The notes beneath the pieces were generated by a model. It made no database searches. It was given only the letters and a program-made list of their open reading frames with translations, and was not told the DNA's origin. Of a stretch of 64,000 nucleotides of DNA, positions 51,527 through 61,466 are shown one piece after another. The position numbers and the translations under genes were made by a program. The stretch is from Flavobacterium sufflavum (lineage in GTDB: Bacteria; Bacteroidota; Bacteroidia; Flavobacteriales; Flavobacteriaceae). Each line of letters opens with the position of its first letter. The stretch's first letter is position 1. The DNA lies in the NCBI RefSeq assembly GCF_004016525.1, contig NZ_SACJ01000003.1:372001-436000 (forward strand). Reading direction: 5' to 3'.

Positions 51527-52987
51527 CTATAAAACCCTATTGATTTGAGTTACTCTCTTACTATAATATTTTTCTTTTATTGACGAAATAATAACTCCTC
51601 CCCCCACTGAAGCGTGAATAAATTTAATATCTCCATCACAAACTTCAACAACCATTCCTACATGATTAATTTGGCTTCTTCCATTGGTCTTAAAAAATAT
51701 TAAATCTCCTTTTTGAGCATTTTCAGCATCAATTTTCATCCCAAATTGAGATTGCTCAAAAGATGTTCTAGGCAATTGAATATCAAATGCTCCAAAAGTA
51801 GTACACATCAATCCCGAACAATCAAAACCATCTTTAGTAGTACCTCCTGTTCTATAGCGCACTCCAATATTTTCAGAAGCCGTAGAAATCAACTGATCTA
51901 TTAAATCAGTCCCTTGGAATGATTTCATATTGTAATTAACTCCTACTCCATCATCAACTAAAGTATCATCACTAAAATCGTATTTTGTCGCTGTTTTAAC
52001 ATTCGATTTTGAAGTACGAATCGTTAATTTCTCTCCTACTAAAAGCTTATTTACAATCTTAGGGTTCTGAGCTTCCAATTCTTTTACCGTAAGCCCATAT
52101 TGTTTTGCTATTCCGTATTTCGTTTCTTTAGCCAAAACTTCATGACTCAGTTCTACCTGAAAATCATTTACAACCTTAGTTTCTCTTTCTACAACTACAG
52201 CTGTTTCATTTTTAGGTTCAAGCTTTACTTCCTCTTTCTTAATAATAGCAACATCACTATTTGTTTCAAATAATTGCTTATTAGTAGTTGGAATTACAAT
52301 TTTCTGGCCAATTCTCAACGATTGCTTTTCTAATATTGGATTGGCTTTTTCAATATCAACTACTGAAACCCCATATTCTTTAGCAATACCATAAAGTGTT
52401 TCTTTTGCTAATACCTCCTTAAGAATATTTCCTTTAAAACTATTGTCAACAACAGCTAAAGTATCTTTCTTTACTGAATTTAACTGAACAACTTCTTTTT
52501 TAGGCTCCTCAATCTTAATTTCTGTTTTCGAAACTTCCTTTTTAGGAGTATTTTCTACAACCAAATCCTTCGATTCAACATCAGGAACATTAATAGAATT
52601 TCCAACTCGCAAACCTCTTTTTTCCAACAGAGGATTTAAACTATACAAATCAGCAACTTTAACTCCGTATTGCTTAGCAATCCCGTATAAAGTTTCTTTA
52701 GCCAAAACTAAATGTTCTTTTTGAGCAACATTTGATTTAGAAGCATCAACCACCGATTTTTTATCTGTAGAAGAACCAACAGGCACCAACAAAATTTCTT
52801 TAAATTTTATTCCTTTCTTAGCATCGGGATTGATTTCATAAATAGCCGCTGGTTTTACATGGTATTGTTCTGCAATTTTGGATATTGTTTCACCTTTAGC
52901 AACCGAATGTTGAATGAATTTTTCCTGAGAAAAACCATTAAACGCGCTAAACAGAACCAATAATAAAATCCAAAACTTACACCTCAT
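51527..52987 (-). CDS. Secreted LysM/NlpC-P60 peptidoglycan endopeptidase
   Basis: 486 residues. A signal peptide is followed by four LysM domains (about 26-72, 91-136, 190-235, 281-325), each with KETLYGIAKQYGV-like text. A C-terminal NlpC/P60 domain has catalytic Cys390 (DGFDCSGL), His442 (NHVGMV) and third-residue His458 (FIHAS). LysM domains bind peptidoglycan, and NlpC/P60 cuts its peptide stems, so it is a cell-wall hydrolase. The linkers are rich in Lys, Glu and Val. It is convergent with the lactonase gene. Confidence 0.94.
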   Translation of the reverse strand: MRCKFWILLLVLFSAFNGFSQEKFIQHSVAKGETISKIAEQYHVKPAAIYEINPDAKKGIKFKEILLVPVGSSTDKKSVVDASKSNVAQKEHLVLAKETLYGIAKQYGVKVADLYSLNPLLEKRGLRVGNSINVPDVESKDLVVENTPKKEVSKTEIKIEEPKKEVVQLNSVKKDTLAVVDNSFKGNILKEVLAKETLYGIAKEYGVSVVDIEKANPILEKQSLRIGQKIVIPTTNKQLFETNSDVAIIKKEEVKLEPKNETAVVVERETKVVNDFQVELSHEVLAKETKYGIAKQYGLTVKELEAQNPKIVNKLLVGEKLTIRTSKSNVKTATKYDFSDDTLVDDGVGVNYNMKSFQGTDLIDQLISTASENIGVRYRTGGTTKDGFDCSGLMCTTFGAFDIQLPRTSFEQSQFGMKIDAENAQKGDLIFFKTNGRSQINHVGMVVEVCDGDIKFIHASVGGGVIISSIKEKYYSKRVTQINRVL

Positions 52988-53155
52988 AAAAACTTTTTAA
53001 GCAAAAACACAACTTATTTATTTTCAATTTATTAAAGAAACAATATTTAAAAATCATATTTCTAATATCAAAAAATTGACAAAAGCGAATTTAACATTTT
53101 AATACCAATAAACCCAATACGAACAGCACTTTAAGCTATTTTTTAGCAGATATTC

Positions 53156-53194
53156 AAAAAAAATGCACTCTGTTTACACAGAACGCATTTTTTT
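53156..53194 (-). terminator. Terminator after the first aconitase gene
   Basis: AAATGC pairs with GCATTT, and an inner TCTGT pairs with ACAGA, flanked by an A run and a T run. It lies just beyond the stop of the gene at 53210. Confidence 0.8.
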
Positions 53195-53209
53195 ATAATA
53201 AAAAATAAA

Positions 53210-55471
53210 TTATGCTTCAGCAGCAATTAAATTTAATGCTGATCCCGCAACAAACCAACCAATTTGACTTGCATTATACGTATGATTAGCCAAGACAACA
53301 TCCTTAGAACCATCAGCATGAACAAATTCTAATGTTAATGGTTTTCCCGGAGCAAAATCAACTAAATCTACAAAGTTAATTGTATCATCCTCCTGTATTT
53401 TATCATAATCAGCCTCATTAGCAAATGTCAAAGCCAACATACCTTGTTTTTTAAGGTTAGTTTCATGGATACGGGCAAAAGATTTCACCAATACCGCTTT
53501 TACTCCTAAGAAACGTGGTTCCATTGCAGCATGCTCACGGGAAGAACCTTCCCCATAGTTTTGATCCCCAACAACAATCGAAGGAATTCCGGCCGCTTTG
53601 TAAGCACGGGCTACAGCAGGAACCGCATCATAAGCACCAGTCAATTGATTCTTAACTGAATTTGTATTTTGATTATAAGCATTAACTGCACCAATCAACA
53701 TATTGTTAGAAATATTATCTAAATGCCCTCGGAAACGCAACCATGGACCAGCCATAGAAATATGATCGGTAGTACATTTTCCAAAAGCCTTGATAAGCAA
53801 TTTAGCACCCGTAATATTTTTACCGTCCCAGGCATCAAATGGAGCTAACAATTGCAAACGATCTGAAGTTTCGCTTACCGCAATTTTCACAGCTGAACCA
53901 TCAGCAGCTGGCGCCTGAAAACCGGCATCCTCAACATCAAATCCTCTTTTTGGCAATTCATCACCTTCAGGAGCAATTAATTTCACTTCTTCTCCATTAT
54001 CATTGATTAGGGTGTCGGTAATAGGATTAAAATCCAATCTTCCTGAAATTGCCAGTGCAGCCACCATTTCCGGAGATGTTACAAAAGCATGGGTATTTGG
54101 GTTACCATCAGCTCTTTTTGAGAAGTTTCGGTTAAACGAGTGTACAATAGTGTTTTTCTCTCCTTTATCAGCACCAGCCCTATCCCATTGCCCGATACAA
54201 GGTCCACAAGCATTGGTAAACACTTTAGTTCCCATTTTTTCGAAAGTTGCGATAATTCCGTCTCTTTCGATAGTATAACGAATTTGCTCAGATCCTGGAT
54301 TGATCCCGAATTCAGCCTTAGGTGTAATGCCATGTGCAACCGCCTGCTCTACAATTGAAGCAGCACGAGACATATCTTCATAAGAAGAGTTGGTACAAGA
54401 ACCAATTAATCCCCACTCTACCTTCAATGGCCATCCATTTGCAGCAGCTTCAGCTTTCATTTGTGAAACCGGAGTACCTCTATCCGGAGTAAAAGGACCA
54501 TTGATATGCGGTTCTAATTCTGAAAGATTAATCTCAATTAACTGATCAAAATATTGTTCCGGATTAGCATACACTTCAGGATCTCCAGTCAAATAAGCCG
54601 CTACTTTATCAGCAGCGTCCACTACATCCTGACGGTCAGTTGCAGCTAAATACCTTCTCATGGAATCATCATAGCCGAAAGTAGAAGTTGTAGCACCAAT
54701 TTCAGCACCCATATTACAGATTGTACCTTTACCGGTACAAGACATATTAGTAGCACCTTCACCAAAATATTCAACAATAGCACCAGTTCCACCTTTTACA
54801 GTAAGAATATCAGCTACTTTTAAGATTACATCTTTTGGAGCAGTCCAACCAGATAATTTCCCGGTTAATTTTACCCCGATTAATTTAGGGAATTTCAACT
54901 CCCAGGACATTCCTGACATTACATCCACAGCATCAGCACCACCAACACCAATTGCCAACATACCTAACCCACCTGCATTTACAGTGTGAGAATCGGTACC
55001 AATCATCATTCCTCCTGGGAATGCATAATTTTCAAGAACGATTTGGTGAATAATCCCTGATCCCGGTTTCCAGAAACCAATACCATATTTATTAGAAACT
55101 GATGACAAGAAATCAAAAACTTCTTTAGACTGAGTATTTGCCACAGCTAAATCAGTAGAAGCTCCTACTTTAGCCTGAATCAAGTGATCACAATGTACTG
55201 TTGTAGGCACTGCCACTTTTGATTTTCCAGCGTGCATAAATTGTAACAATGCCATTTGCGCAGTTGCATCCTGACATGCCACTCTATCGGGAGCAAAATC
55301 AACATAATCCACCCCTCTTCCGTATGCCTGTTTAGCAATACCATCCCAAAGGTGACTGTACAAAATCTTCTCAGTCAAAGAAAGTGGACGACCAACAATC
55401 TCACGTGCAGCATCAACACGGCTTACCATGTTGTCATACACTTTTTTAATCATTTCAATATCAAATGCCAT
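53210..55471 (-). CDS. Aconitate hydratase, mitochondrial/AcnA-type
   Basis: 753 residues. The 4Fe-4S ligands are the Cys of [14 protein letters not shown] and the two of [33 protein letters not shown] and the C-terminal swivel domain with [20 protein letters not shown] are diagnostic. The enzyme interconverts citrate and isocitrate through cis-aconitate in the TCA cycle. It differs from AcnB-type aconitase, which is encoded 119 bases upstream on the same strand, so the window has two different aconitases in tandem. It is probably partly dependent on its own promoter. Confidence 0.95.
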   Translation of the reverse strand: MAFDIEMIKKVYDNMVSRVDAAREIVGRPLSLTEKILYSHLWDGIAKQAYGRGVDYVDFAPDRVACQDATAQMALLQFMHAGKSKVAVPTTVHCDHLIQAKVGASTDLAVANTQSKEVFDFLSSVSNKYGIGFWKPGSGIIHQIVLENYAFPGGMMIGTDSHTVNAGGLGMLAIGVGGADAVDVMSGMSWELKFPKLIGVKLTGKLSGWTAPKDVILKVADILTVKGGTGAIVEYFGEGATNMSCTGKGTICNMGAEIGATTSTFGYDDSMRRYLAATDRQDVVDAADKVAAYLTGDPEVYANPEQYFDQLIEINLSELEPHINGPFTPDRGTPVSQMKAEAAANGWPLKVEWGLIGSCTNSSYEDMSRAASIVEQAVAHGITPKAEFGINPGSEQIRYTIERDGIIATFEKMGTKVFTNACGPCIGQWDRAGADKGEKNTIVHSFNRNFSKRADGNPNTHAFVTSPEMVAALAISGRLDFNPITDTLINDNGEEVKLIAPEGDELPKRGFDVEDAGFQAPAADGSAVKIAVSETSDRLQLLAPFDAWDGKNITGAKLLIKAFGKCTTDHISMAGPWLRFRGHLDNISNNMLIGAVNAYNQNTNSVKNQLTGAYDAVPAVARAYKAAGIPSIVVGDQNYGEGSSREHAAMEPRFLGVKAVLVKSFARIHETNLKKQGMLALTFANEADYDKIQEDDTINFVDLVDFAPGKPLTLEFVHADGSKDVVLANHTYNASQIGWFVAGSALNLIAAEA

Positions 55472-55536
55472 AAGATTATATATTGTGTGTTATTAAAATT
55501 TTCAAACATACAAGATACAAAAAAATTAGCTATAAA

Positions 55537-55565
55537 AAAAGCCCGAGTTTATCACTCGGGCTTTT
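55537..55565 (-). terminator. Terminator between the two aconitase genes
   Basis: AAAAGCCCGAGT (55537-55548) pairs with ACTCGGGCTTTT (55554-55565). It lies after the acnB stop. Confidence 0.9.
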
Positions 55566-55590
55566 GAATTATGATTAACTAATCTTATGA

Positions 55591-58362
55591 TTATTTAACT
55601 AGCAACTTATGAGAAGGCGCAAACTTAGTCAGGTTGATCCCTTCTACTGCAGCTTTATATTCTTCTATAGTTGGAGTTCTACCAAGGATTGTAGATAATA
55701 CCACAACCGGTGTAGAAGAAAGTAAAGACTCTCCTTTTTTACCTTCCGTATCTTCTACGACTCTTCCTTGGAAAAGACGAGTAGATGTTGCCATAACCGT
55801 ATCTCCTTTAGCCGCTTTTTCCTGGTTACCCATACAAAGATTACAACCCGGACGCTCTAAGTATAGCATTTTTTCGTATGAAGTACGTGCTGCTGCTTTC
55901 GGAGCATTATCGTCGAATTCAAAACCAGAATATTTTTGTAAAATTTCCCAGTCACCTTCTGCTTTTAATTCATCAACAATATTATAAGTAGGAGGAGCTA
56001 CAACTAGTGGTGCTTTGAACTCAACTTTACCTTCTTGCTCATCAATATTTTTAAGCATATGAGCAAGGATTTTCATATCGCCCTTGTGAACCATACAAGA
56101 TCCGATAAATCCAAGATCTACTTGTTTAACTCCACCATAGAATGATAGAGGTCTGATAGTATCGTGAGTATATCTTTTAGAAACATCAGCATTATTTACG
56201 TCCGGATCTGCAATCATTGGCTCAGCAATTTGATCAAGATCTACAACAACTTCAGCGTAATACTTAGCATTTGCATCTGGTCTTAAGGCTGGTTTCTCAC
56301 CTGAAATAATCTCAGCAATTCTCTTATCAGCAATAGCAATCAATCCTTTAAGAACTTGATTTTTATTATCCATTCCTTTGTCGATCATGATCTGGATTCT
56401 ACCTTTAGCCATCTCAAGAGATTCAATCAAGGTATAATCTTCAGAAATACAGATAGAAGCTTTTGCTTTCATTTCTGCAGTCCAATCCGTAAAAGTAAAT
56501 GCCTGATCCGCATTAAGAGTTCCAATATGAACCTCAATGATTCTACCTTGGAATACGTTCTCTCCACCAAATTGTTTCAACATTTGAGCTTGAGTAGCAT
56601 GAACTACATCACGGAAATCCATATACCCTTTCATATCTCCTTTGAAAGTTACCTTCACAGATTCCGGAATTGGCATTGAAGCCTCACCAGTAGCCAATGC
56701 AAGAGCAACAGTCCCTGAGTCAGCACCAAAAGCAACACCTTTAGACATTCTTGTATGAGAGTCACCACCGATGATGATAGCCCACTCGTTTACAGTAATA
56801 TCATTAAGTACTTTGTGAATTACATCTGTCATTGAGTGATAAACGCCTTTAGGGTCACGAGCTGTGATCAATCCGAAATCGTTCATGAATTTCATTAATC
56901 TAGGAATATTTGCCTTAGATTTATTATCCCAAACTGAAGCAGTATGACAACCTGATTGGTAAGCACCGTCAACGATTGGAGAAATCACAGTAGCAGCCAT
57001 AGACTCTAATTCCTGAGAAGTCATTAAACCAGTTGTATCTTGCGAACCAACAATATTTACGGTAACACGAACATCTGAACCAGCATGTAAAACTTTACCC
57101 GGAGTTGTTCCAACCGCGTTTTTATTAAATATTTTCTCTACAGCTGTAAGACCTTGTCCTTCAACAGAAACCTCTTTTGAAGGAGCATATACAGGAACAA
57201 TATCAATACCAAGAGTTTTTGAAGCAAATGTTTGTAATTTTTTCCCAAATACAATTGCGTAAGACCCACCAGCTTTTATAAATTCAATTTTCTGAGGCGT
57301 GAATGCCTTAGAAATATCTATTAATTCTTTATCGCCGTTATAAAGTTTCTTTGTCTTTGTATTGATTGTAAGAACAGTACCTGTAGCTACAGAGTAAACC
57401 TCCTCTAGAATAGGATCACCGCTTTCATTAAGAAGAGGTTTTCCATTTTCGTCTAATTTTTTAACCCAGTTTTTAAGATCCAAACCAATACCTCCAGTAA
57501 CATCAACAGTTGTTAAGAAAATTGGAGAAATACCGTTTGTTCCTGCAACGATTGGAGCAATATTAATAAATGGAACATAAGGACTTGCTTGTTTTCCAGT
57601 CCAAAGTGCCACGTTGTTTACACCTGACATTCTTGAAGAACCTACACCCATAGTTCCTTTTTCAGCGATTAACATCACGCTCTTATCAGGATTCGCTTCT
57701 GCTAATGCTTTAATTTCAGCTTGTGCTTCAGGAGAAATTAAACATTTCCCATGAAGTTCACGATCTGAACGAGAGTGAGCCTGGTTTCCTGGAGAAAGTA
57801 AATCAGTTGAAATATCTCCTTCACCAGCAATAAAAGTAACGACCTTAATTTCTTCAGCAATCTCAGGTAATTTAGTAAAGAACTCAGCCTTAGCATAGCT
57901 CTCTAAAATATCTTTAGCAATTTCGTTACCGCTTTTGAAAGCCTCAGCTAAACGATCTGTATCGGCCTCATAAAGAAAAACTTGTGTTTTTAAAACTTCC
58001 GCAGCATCTTTTGCAATAGCAACATCATTACCTAAAGCTAAATCAAGTAAAACCTTTATAGAAGTTCCACCTTTCATATGCGACAATAACTCTAAAGCAA
58101 AAGCAGGCGTAATTTCAGCAACTACTGATTGACCTAGAACAATCTCTTTTAAAAAATTAGCTTTTACAGTAGCAGCAGGAGTAGTTCCAGGAACAACATT
58201 ATAAATAAAGAAGTTAAGAGAATCTGCTCTATATTCGTTATTTAAATCTTTAATTTGCGTAATGATTTCGCTTAATAATTCAGCACCATCAATCGGTTTT
58301 GGGTGAAGACCCTGACCTTTTCGCTCTTCAATCTCTTGGATATAATCCTTATAAGTATTCAT
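55591..58362 (-). CDS. acnB: Aconitate hydratase B (bifunctional with 2-methylisocitrate dehydratase)
   Basis: 923 residues, the AcnB layout: an N-terminal HEAT-like domain (about 1-160), then the swivel domain and the 4Fe-4S core with VYQSGCHTASVWD, IIIGGDSHTRMSKG and PGCNLCMGNQ. In many bacteria AcnB is the main TCA aconitase, and it also acts on 2-methylisocitrate in propionate breakdown. That fits the nearby methylmalonyl-CoA pathway only loosely. A TAAATTTG on the minus strand (58450-58457) may be the -7 element of its promoter. Confidence 0.95.
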   Translation of the reverse strand: MNTYKDYIQEIEERKGQGLHPKPIDGAELLSEIITQIKDLNNEYRADSLNFFIYNVVPGTTPAATVKANFLKEIVLGQSVVAEITPAFALELLSHMKGGTSIKVLLDLALGNDVAIAKDAAEVLKTQVFLYEADTDRLAEAFKSGNEIAKDILESYAKAEFFTKLPEIAEEIKVVTFIAGEGDISTDLLSPGNQAHSRSDRELHGKCLISPEAQAEIKALAEANPDKSVMLIAEKGTMGVGSSRMSGVNNVALWTGKQASPYVPFINIAPIVAGTNGISPIFLTTVDVTGGIGLDLKNWVKKLDENGKPLLNESGDPILEEVYSVATGTVLTINTKTKKLYNGDKELIDISKAFTPQKIEFIKAGGSYAIVFGKKLQTFASKTLGIDIVPVYAPSKEVSVEGQGLTAVEKIFNKNAVGTTPGKVLHAGSDVRVTVNIVGSQDTTGLMTSQELESMAATVISPIVDGAYQSGCHTASVWDNKSKANIPRLMKFMNDFGLITARDPKGVYHSMTDVIHKVLNDITVNEWAIIIGGDSHTRMSKGVAFGADSGTVALALATGEASMPIPESVKVTFKGDMKGYMDFRDVVHATQAQMLKQFGGENVFQGRIIEVHIGTLNADQAFTFTDWTAEMKAKASICISEDYTLIESLEMAKGRIQIMIDKGMDNKNQVLKGLIAIADKRIAEIISGEKPALRPDANAKYYAEVVVDLDQIAEPMIADPDVNNADVSKRYTHDTIRPLSFYGGVKQVDLGFIGSCMVHKGDMKILAHMLKNIDEQEGKVEFKAPLVVAPPTYNIVDELKAEGDWEILQKYSGFEFDDNAPKAAARTSYEKMLYLERPGCNLCMGNQEKAAKGDTVMATSTRLFQGRVVEDTEGKKGESLLSSTPVVVLSTILGRTPTIEEYKAAVEGINLTKFAPSHKLLVK

Positions 58363-58673
58363 AATAGAGTATTTTCAAAGTTAATGGCAAATTCCCTTGA
58401 ACTATTCAAAATCAAATGCCAAAATTTTAGATTTTTTTTATTTGTGATGCAAATTTAGTTATTTAAGCTGAGATTTAAAAAAAATTTAATCCTCCTCAAT
58501 TCACAAAAGATTTATTATTAAAAAAACCACCCTTAAAGCCCACAAATTAAGAGATAAAAGCAATTTTTCCCTTATTTTATAAACAATCAATAAATAGGCA
58601 AACTAATTTCTAACAAACTTAAAAAATGTTGTTACATTGAAAGGGGTATTTTTCTATAGCAACAGCTAAGAGA
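58363..58673. other. Intergenic region between acnB and the MoxR gene
   Basis: A 311-base AT-rich spacer between two co-directional genes. It includes a -7-like TAAATTTG on the minus strand at 58450-58457 (for acnB). I see no ORF, strong hairpin or member of the repeat families in it. Confidence 0.4.
58450..58457 (-). promoter_or_regulatory. Candidate -7 element for acnB
   Basis: The minus strand reads TAAATTTG, a full TAnnTTTG match about 90 bases from the start. No convincing -33 TTG was found. Confidence 0.3.
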
Positions 58674-59627
58674 CTAAAGTAATTTAGCAATTATCATCTC
58701 TTCGGTAATCCCTTCGGCATCAGCTTTGTAGTTTTTTATAATTCGATGTCTTAATACCGAGTTAGCCACAGCTACTACATCCTCAATATCGGGAGAAAAT
58801 TTCCCATTAAAAGCAGCATGAGCCTTAGCCGCTAAAATCAAGTTTTGAGAAGCTCTTGGTCCTGCTCCCCAATCTAAATAATTCTTAACATAATCAGTTG
58901 CAAATTTACTATCAGGACGCGTTTTACCCACTAAAGTTACCGCATATTCCACCACATTATCAGCCACAGGAATCCTCCGAATTAAATGTTGAAAATCTAT
59001 AATTTCCTGAGCTGTAAATAAGGGATTAATTTGATGAACCACATCTGAAGTAGTTCTTTTCACCACCTGAACCTCTTCTTCAAACGAAGGATATTCGAGT
59101 TTAACAGCAAACATAAAACGATCTAACTGCGCCTCCGGCAAAGGATAAGTTCCTTCTTGCTCAATTGGATTTTGAGTCGCCAAAACAAAATAGGGCAAGT
59201 CTAATTTATGATTTATCCCTGCAATTGTCACCGAGCGTTCCTGCATAGCTTCCAATAAAGCTGCCTGTGTTTTAGGCGGCGTTCTGTTAATCTCATCCGC
59301 TAAAATAATATTCGAAAAAACAGGGCCTTTTACAAATTTAAACTGGCGGTTTTCATCCAGAATTTCACTTCCTAAAATATCCGAAGGCATTAAATCAGGC
59401 GTAAACTGGATTCTTTTAAAATGAAGCCCTAATGCTTCCGAAATAGTATTTACCATCAATGTTTTAGCCAAACCGGGAACACCAACCAAAAGCGCATGCC
59501 CTCCTGAAAAAACACACAATAATATTTGATCTATCACTGCTTCCTGACCTACAATGATTTTTGCTATTTCTTTTTTCAACTCAGCTCTTTTCTGAACCAA
59601 ATTATGTATTGCCGCTACATCAGACAT
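58674..59627 (-). CDS. MoxR-family AAA+ ATPase
   Basis: 317 residues. Walker A GVPGLAKT (near 50-57), Walker B ILADEINRTPPKTQ and the FVLATQNPIEQEGTYPLPEA segment are MoxR hallmarks. A sensor-2 region precedes the C-terminal lid. MoxR ATPases act as chaperones that insert cofactors or assemble complexes, often with DUF58 or vWA partners. Those partners are not adjacent here. It is 78 bases downstream of the SurA-like gene on the same strand, but a hairpin lies between them. Confidence 0.92.
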   Translation of the reverse strand: MSDVAAIHNLVQKRAELKKEIAKIIVGQEAVIDQILLCVFSGGHALLVGVPGLAKTLMVNTISEALGLHFKRIQFTPDLMPSDILGSEILDENRQFKFVKGPVFSNIILADEINRTPPKTQAALLEAMQERSVTIAGINHKLDLPYFVLATQNPIEQEGTYPLPEAQLDRFMFAVKLEYPSFEEEVQVVKRTTSDVVHQINPLFTAQEIIDFQHLIRRIPVADNVVEYAVTLVGKTRPDSKFATDYVKNYLDWGAGPRASQNLILAAKAHAAFNGKFSPDIEDVVAVANSVLRHRIIKNYKADAEGITEEMIIAKLL

Positions 59628-59645
59628 TTTAAAACTATTTTAAAT

Positions 59646-59689
59646 TAAAAAAGAGCTAACTCTATGAATTCATAAAGCTAACTCTTTTT
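59646..59689 (-). terminator. Hairpin between SurA-like and MoxR genes
   Basis: AAAAAGAGCTAACTCTATGA faces the mirror-like TCATAAAGCTAACTCTTTTT. The match is imperfect by three bases, but A and T runs flank it on both sides. Confidence 0.6.
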
Positions 59690-59705
59690 AGTTATCTTGA
59701 CCAAA

Positions 59706-61115
59706 TTATTTTTTCAACCAATTATTTGTAAAATTACAATCTCTGTATTCGCCAATAATTTTGATATAAGTCTCTTTAATTTTCTCATCAAACCATTTTG
59801 CAATTGCTTTGATTTGTTTTTCCTTCAATGCTAATTCTTTAATCTTAACATAATCTTTAGCGTAATCAGCCGTATGCTCATTAATTCGATTAGTAACAGT
59901 AATCAATTTGTACTGTTTTTTTCCTGATGGAGTCTCGTCTAAAATAGGTGCCGAAATATCATTATCTTTTAAATTTGAAACCTGAGAATACAAAGTAGGA
60001 TCCATTTTAGTCAATTCAAAACGGGTATCCTGTGTATTTGGATTAATCAAAACCCCACCATTAGCTCTTGTTTCTTTTTGATCTGACATTGTTCTCGCCG
60101 CATCAGCAAAAGAAATTTCTTTATCCATGATTCGTTTTCTAATCAATGTTGCTTTCTCTTTAGCTTCATCCAAAGCTTCTTTAGTCACTGTAGGACTTAA
60201 CAAAATATGACGCAATTCTAATTCCTGTCCTTTAATTTTCTCCAGGTAAATAATATGATAACCATATTCTGTTTCAAATGGCGCTGATATTTCTCCTTCA
60301 CTAAGACTGAAAGCAACATCTTTAAACTCTTTTACAAACGGCGTTTTTCTTGTCATTTTATAAAATCCACCACTGGATCTTGATCCCGGATCCTGCGAAT
60401 ACAAAACTGCTTTTGTAGCAAAACTGGAACCTTCCTGAATGTCCTTTTTAAAACCATTCAATCGGTCAATTACTTTTTGTTTTTCAGCTGCAGTTATCTT
60501 AGGCTCAACAATGATTTGCGCCACTTCCATTTCTGCACCAAAAACAGGCAATTCATCTTTAGGTAATTTCTTGAAGAAATTACGAACTTCTTCAGGAGTA
60601 ATCTCAACACCGTCAACTATCTTCTTTTGCATTTCAGATGTCAACTTATTCTCTTTCAAAATATCAAAGAAATAACTTCTAAATTCTTCCTCAGAATCCT
60701 TCTTATAATATTTCACCACTTTTTCAATCGACCCAAGTTGTTGAACCATATAATTCAAACGCTCTTCCATCATCGATTTTACTTCAGCATCCGTTACCTT
60801 AACACTATCCTGAACTGCTTGATGCGCATATAATTTATCCTCAAGCAATTTTCCCAACATTTGACATCTGGAAATATCCTTTACAGAACCTCCCTGGCTC
60901 GAAATCTCTAAATAAGCCTTATCAATATCAGAATCCAAAATTATATAATCTCCTACGGTAGCTATAACACCATCTACTTTTTGTCTTTGACCCGGAGTCA
61001 CTTTTTTCTCTGCAACAACAGCGCTATCTTTTATAATTTCCTGAGCATTCACTACAGTATTTAAAAATAACATGGCAAAAAACAGAAGTACATTTTTAAT
61101 ATTTATGGATTTCAT
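59706..61115 (-). CDS. SurA-like periplasmic peptidyl-prolyl isomerase/chaperone
   Basis: 469 residues from the ATG of MKSINIKNVLL. A signal peptide (cleavage near NTVVNAQ) precedes a SurA_N-like helical region (about 30-170), and two parvulin domains follow (about 180-280 and 290-385). GYHIIYLEKI and ELRHILLSPTV mark the first domain end and second domain start. It probably assists outer-membrane protein folding. An ATG seven codons upstream (61134-61136) is in frame but adds a non-signal-like prefix. Confidence 0.88.
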   Translation of the reverse strand: MKSINIKNVLLFFAMLFLNTVVNAQEIIKDSAVVAEKKVTPGQRQKVDGVIATVGDYIILDSDIDKAYLEISSQGGSVKDISRCQMLGKLLEDKLYAHQAVQDSVKVTDAEVKSMMEERLNYMVQQLGSIEKVVKYYKKDSEEEFRSYFFDILKENKLTSEMQKKIVDGVEITPEEVRNFFKKLPKDELPVFGAEMEVAQIIVEPKITAAEKQKVIDRLNGFKKDIQEGSSFATKAVLYSQDPGSRSSGGFYKMTRKTPFVKEFKDVAFSLSEGEISAPFETEYGYHIIYLEKIKGQELELRHILLSPTVTKEALDEAKEKATLIRKRIMDKEISFADAARTMSDQKETRANGGVLINPNTQDTRFELTKMDPTLYSQVSNLKDNDISAPILDETPSGKKQYKLITVTNRINEHTADYAKDYVKIKELALKEKQIKAIAKWFDEKIKETYIKIIGEYRDCNFTNNWLKK

Positions 61116-61318
61116 TCTTAAGGATTTTAAAGGCATTTGCTTTTGAAATTTTATTTTTTTTAGTTGTTATCTAAACGTGATTTATCAATTGGTAAAACAA
61201 CAACTTAAAAGCACATTATTTATAATTTGTTATAGTAAAAACGAACAAAAATAACAATTCAATTACATTATACAACTATCCACCTTACTATTAACAAAAA
61301 ATTATACTCAAAAAAATC

Positions 61319-61392
61319 AGCTACTTTAGTAAAGACTTTTCTCAAGTGCGTAGCGCAAACCCGAAAAGAGTAATCTAGCACTAAAGTACAGC
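61319..61392. repeat. Nested inverted-repeat structure upstream of prfC
   Basis: Outer arms are GCTACTTTAGT (61320-61330) and ACTAAAGTACAGC (61380-61392). A middle stem is CTTTTC (61336-61341) / GAAAAG (61363-61368), and an inner one is TGCG (61347-61350) / CGCA (61354-61357). Three tiers in about 70 bases suggest RNA or DNA folding. Confidence 0.45.
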
Positions 61393-61414
61393 AAATCAAG
61401 AGACGACTTATTTA

Positions 61415-61446
61415 TTTTCAAATCGCATATATAAATAGTACTTTTG
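61415..61446 (+). promoter_or_regulatory. Candidate prfC promoter
   Basis: TACTTTTG (61439-61446) matches the -7 consensus, and TTTTC (61415-61419) lies 19 bases before it, one mismatch from the -33 TTG. The predicted start of transcription is about 15 bases before the prfC ATG. Confidence 0.45.
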
Positions 61447-61466
61447 CAAACTATTTATATTTACAC

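Larger units (their letters stand above)
61116..61466. other. Intergenic region before prfC with nested hairpins
   Basis: A 351-base divergent spacer. It contains the nested structure at 61319-61392 and the prfC promoter candidate at 61415-61446. The first 200 bases are AT-rich and featureless. No ORF is convincing. Confidence 0.5.
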
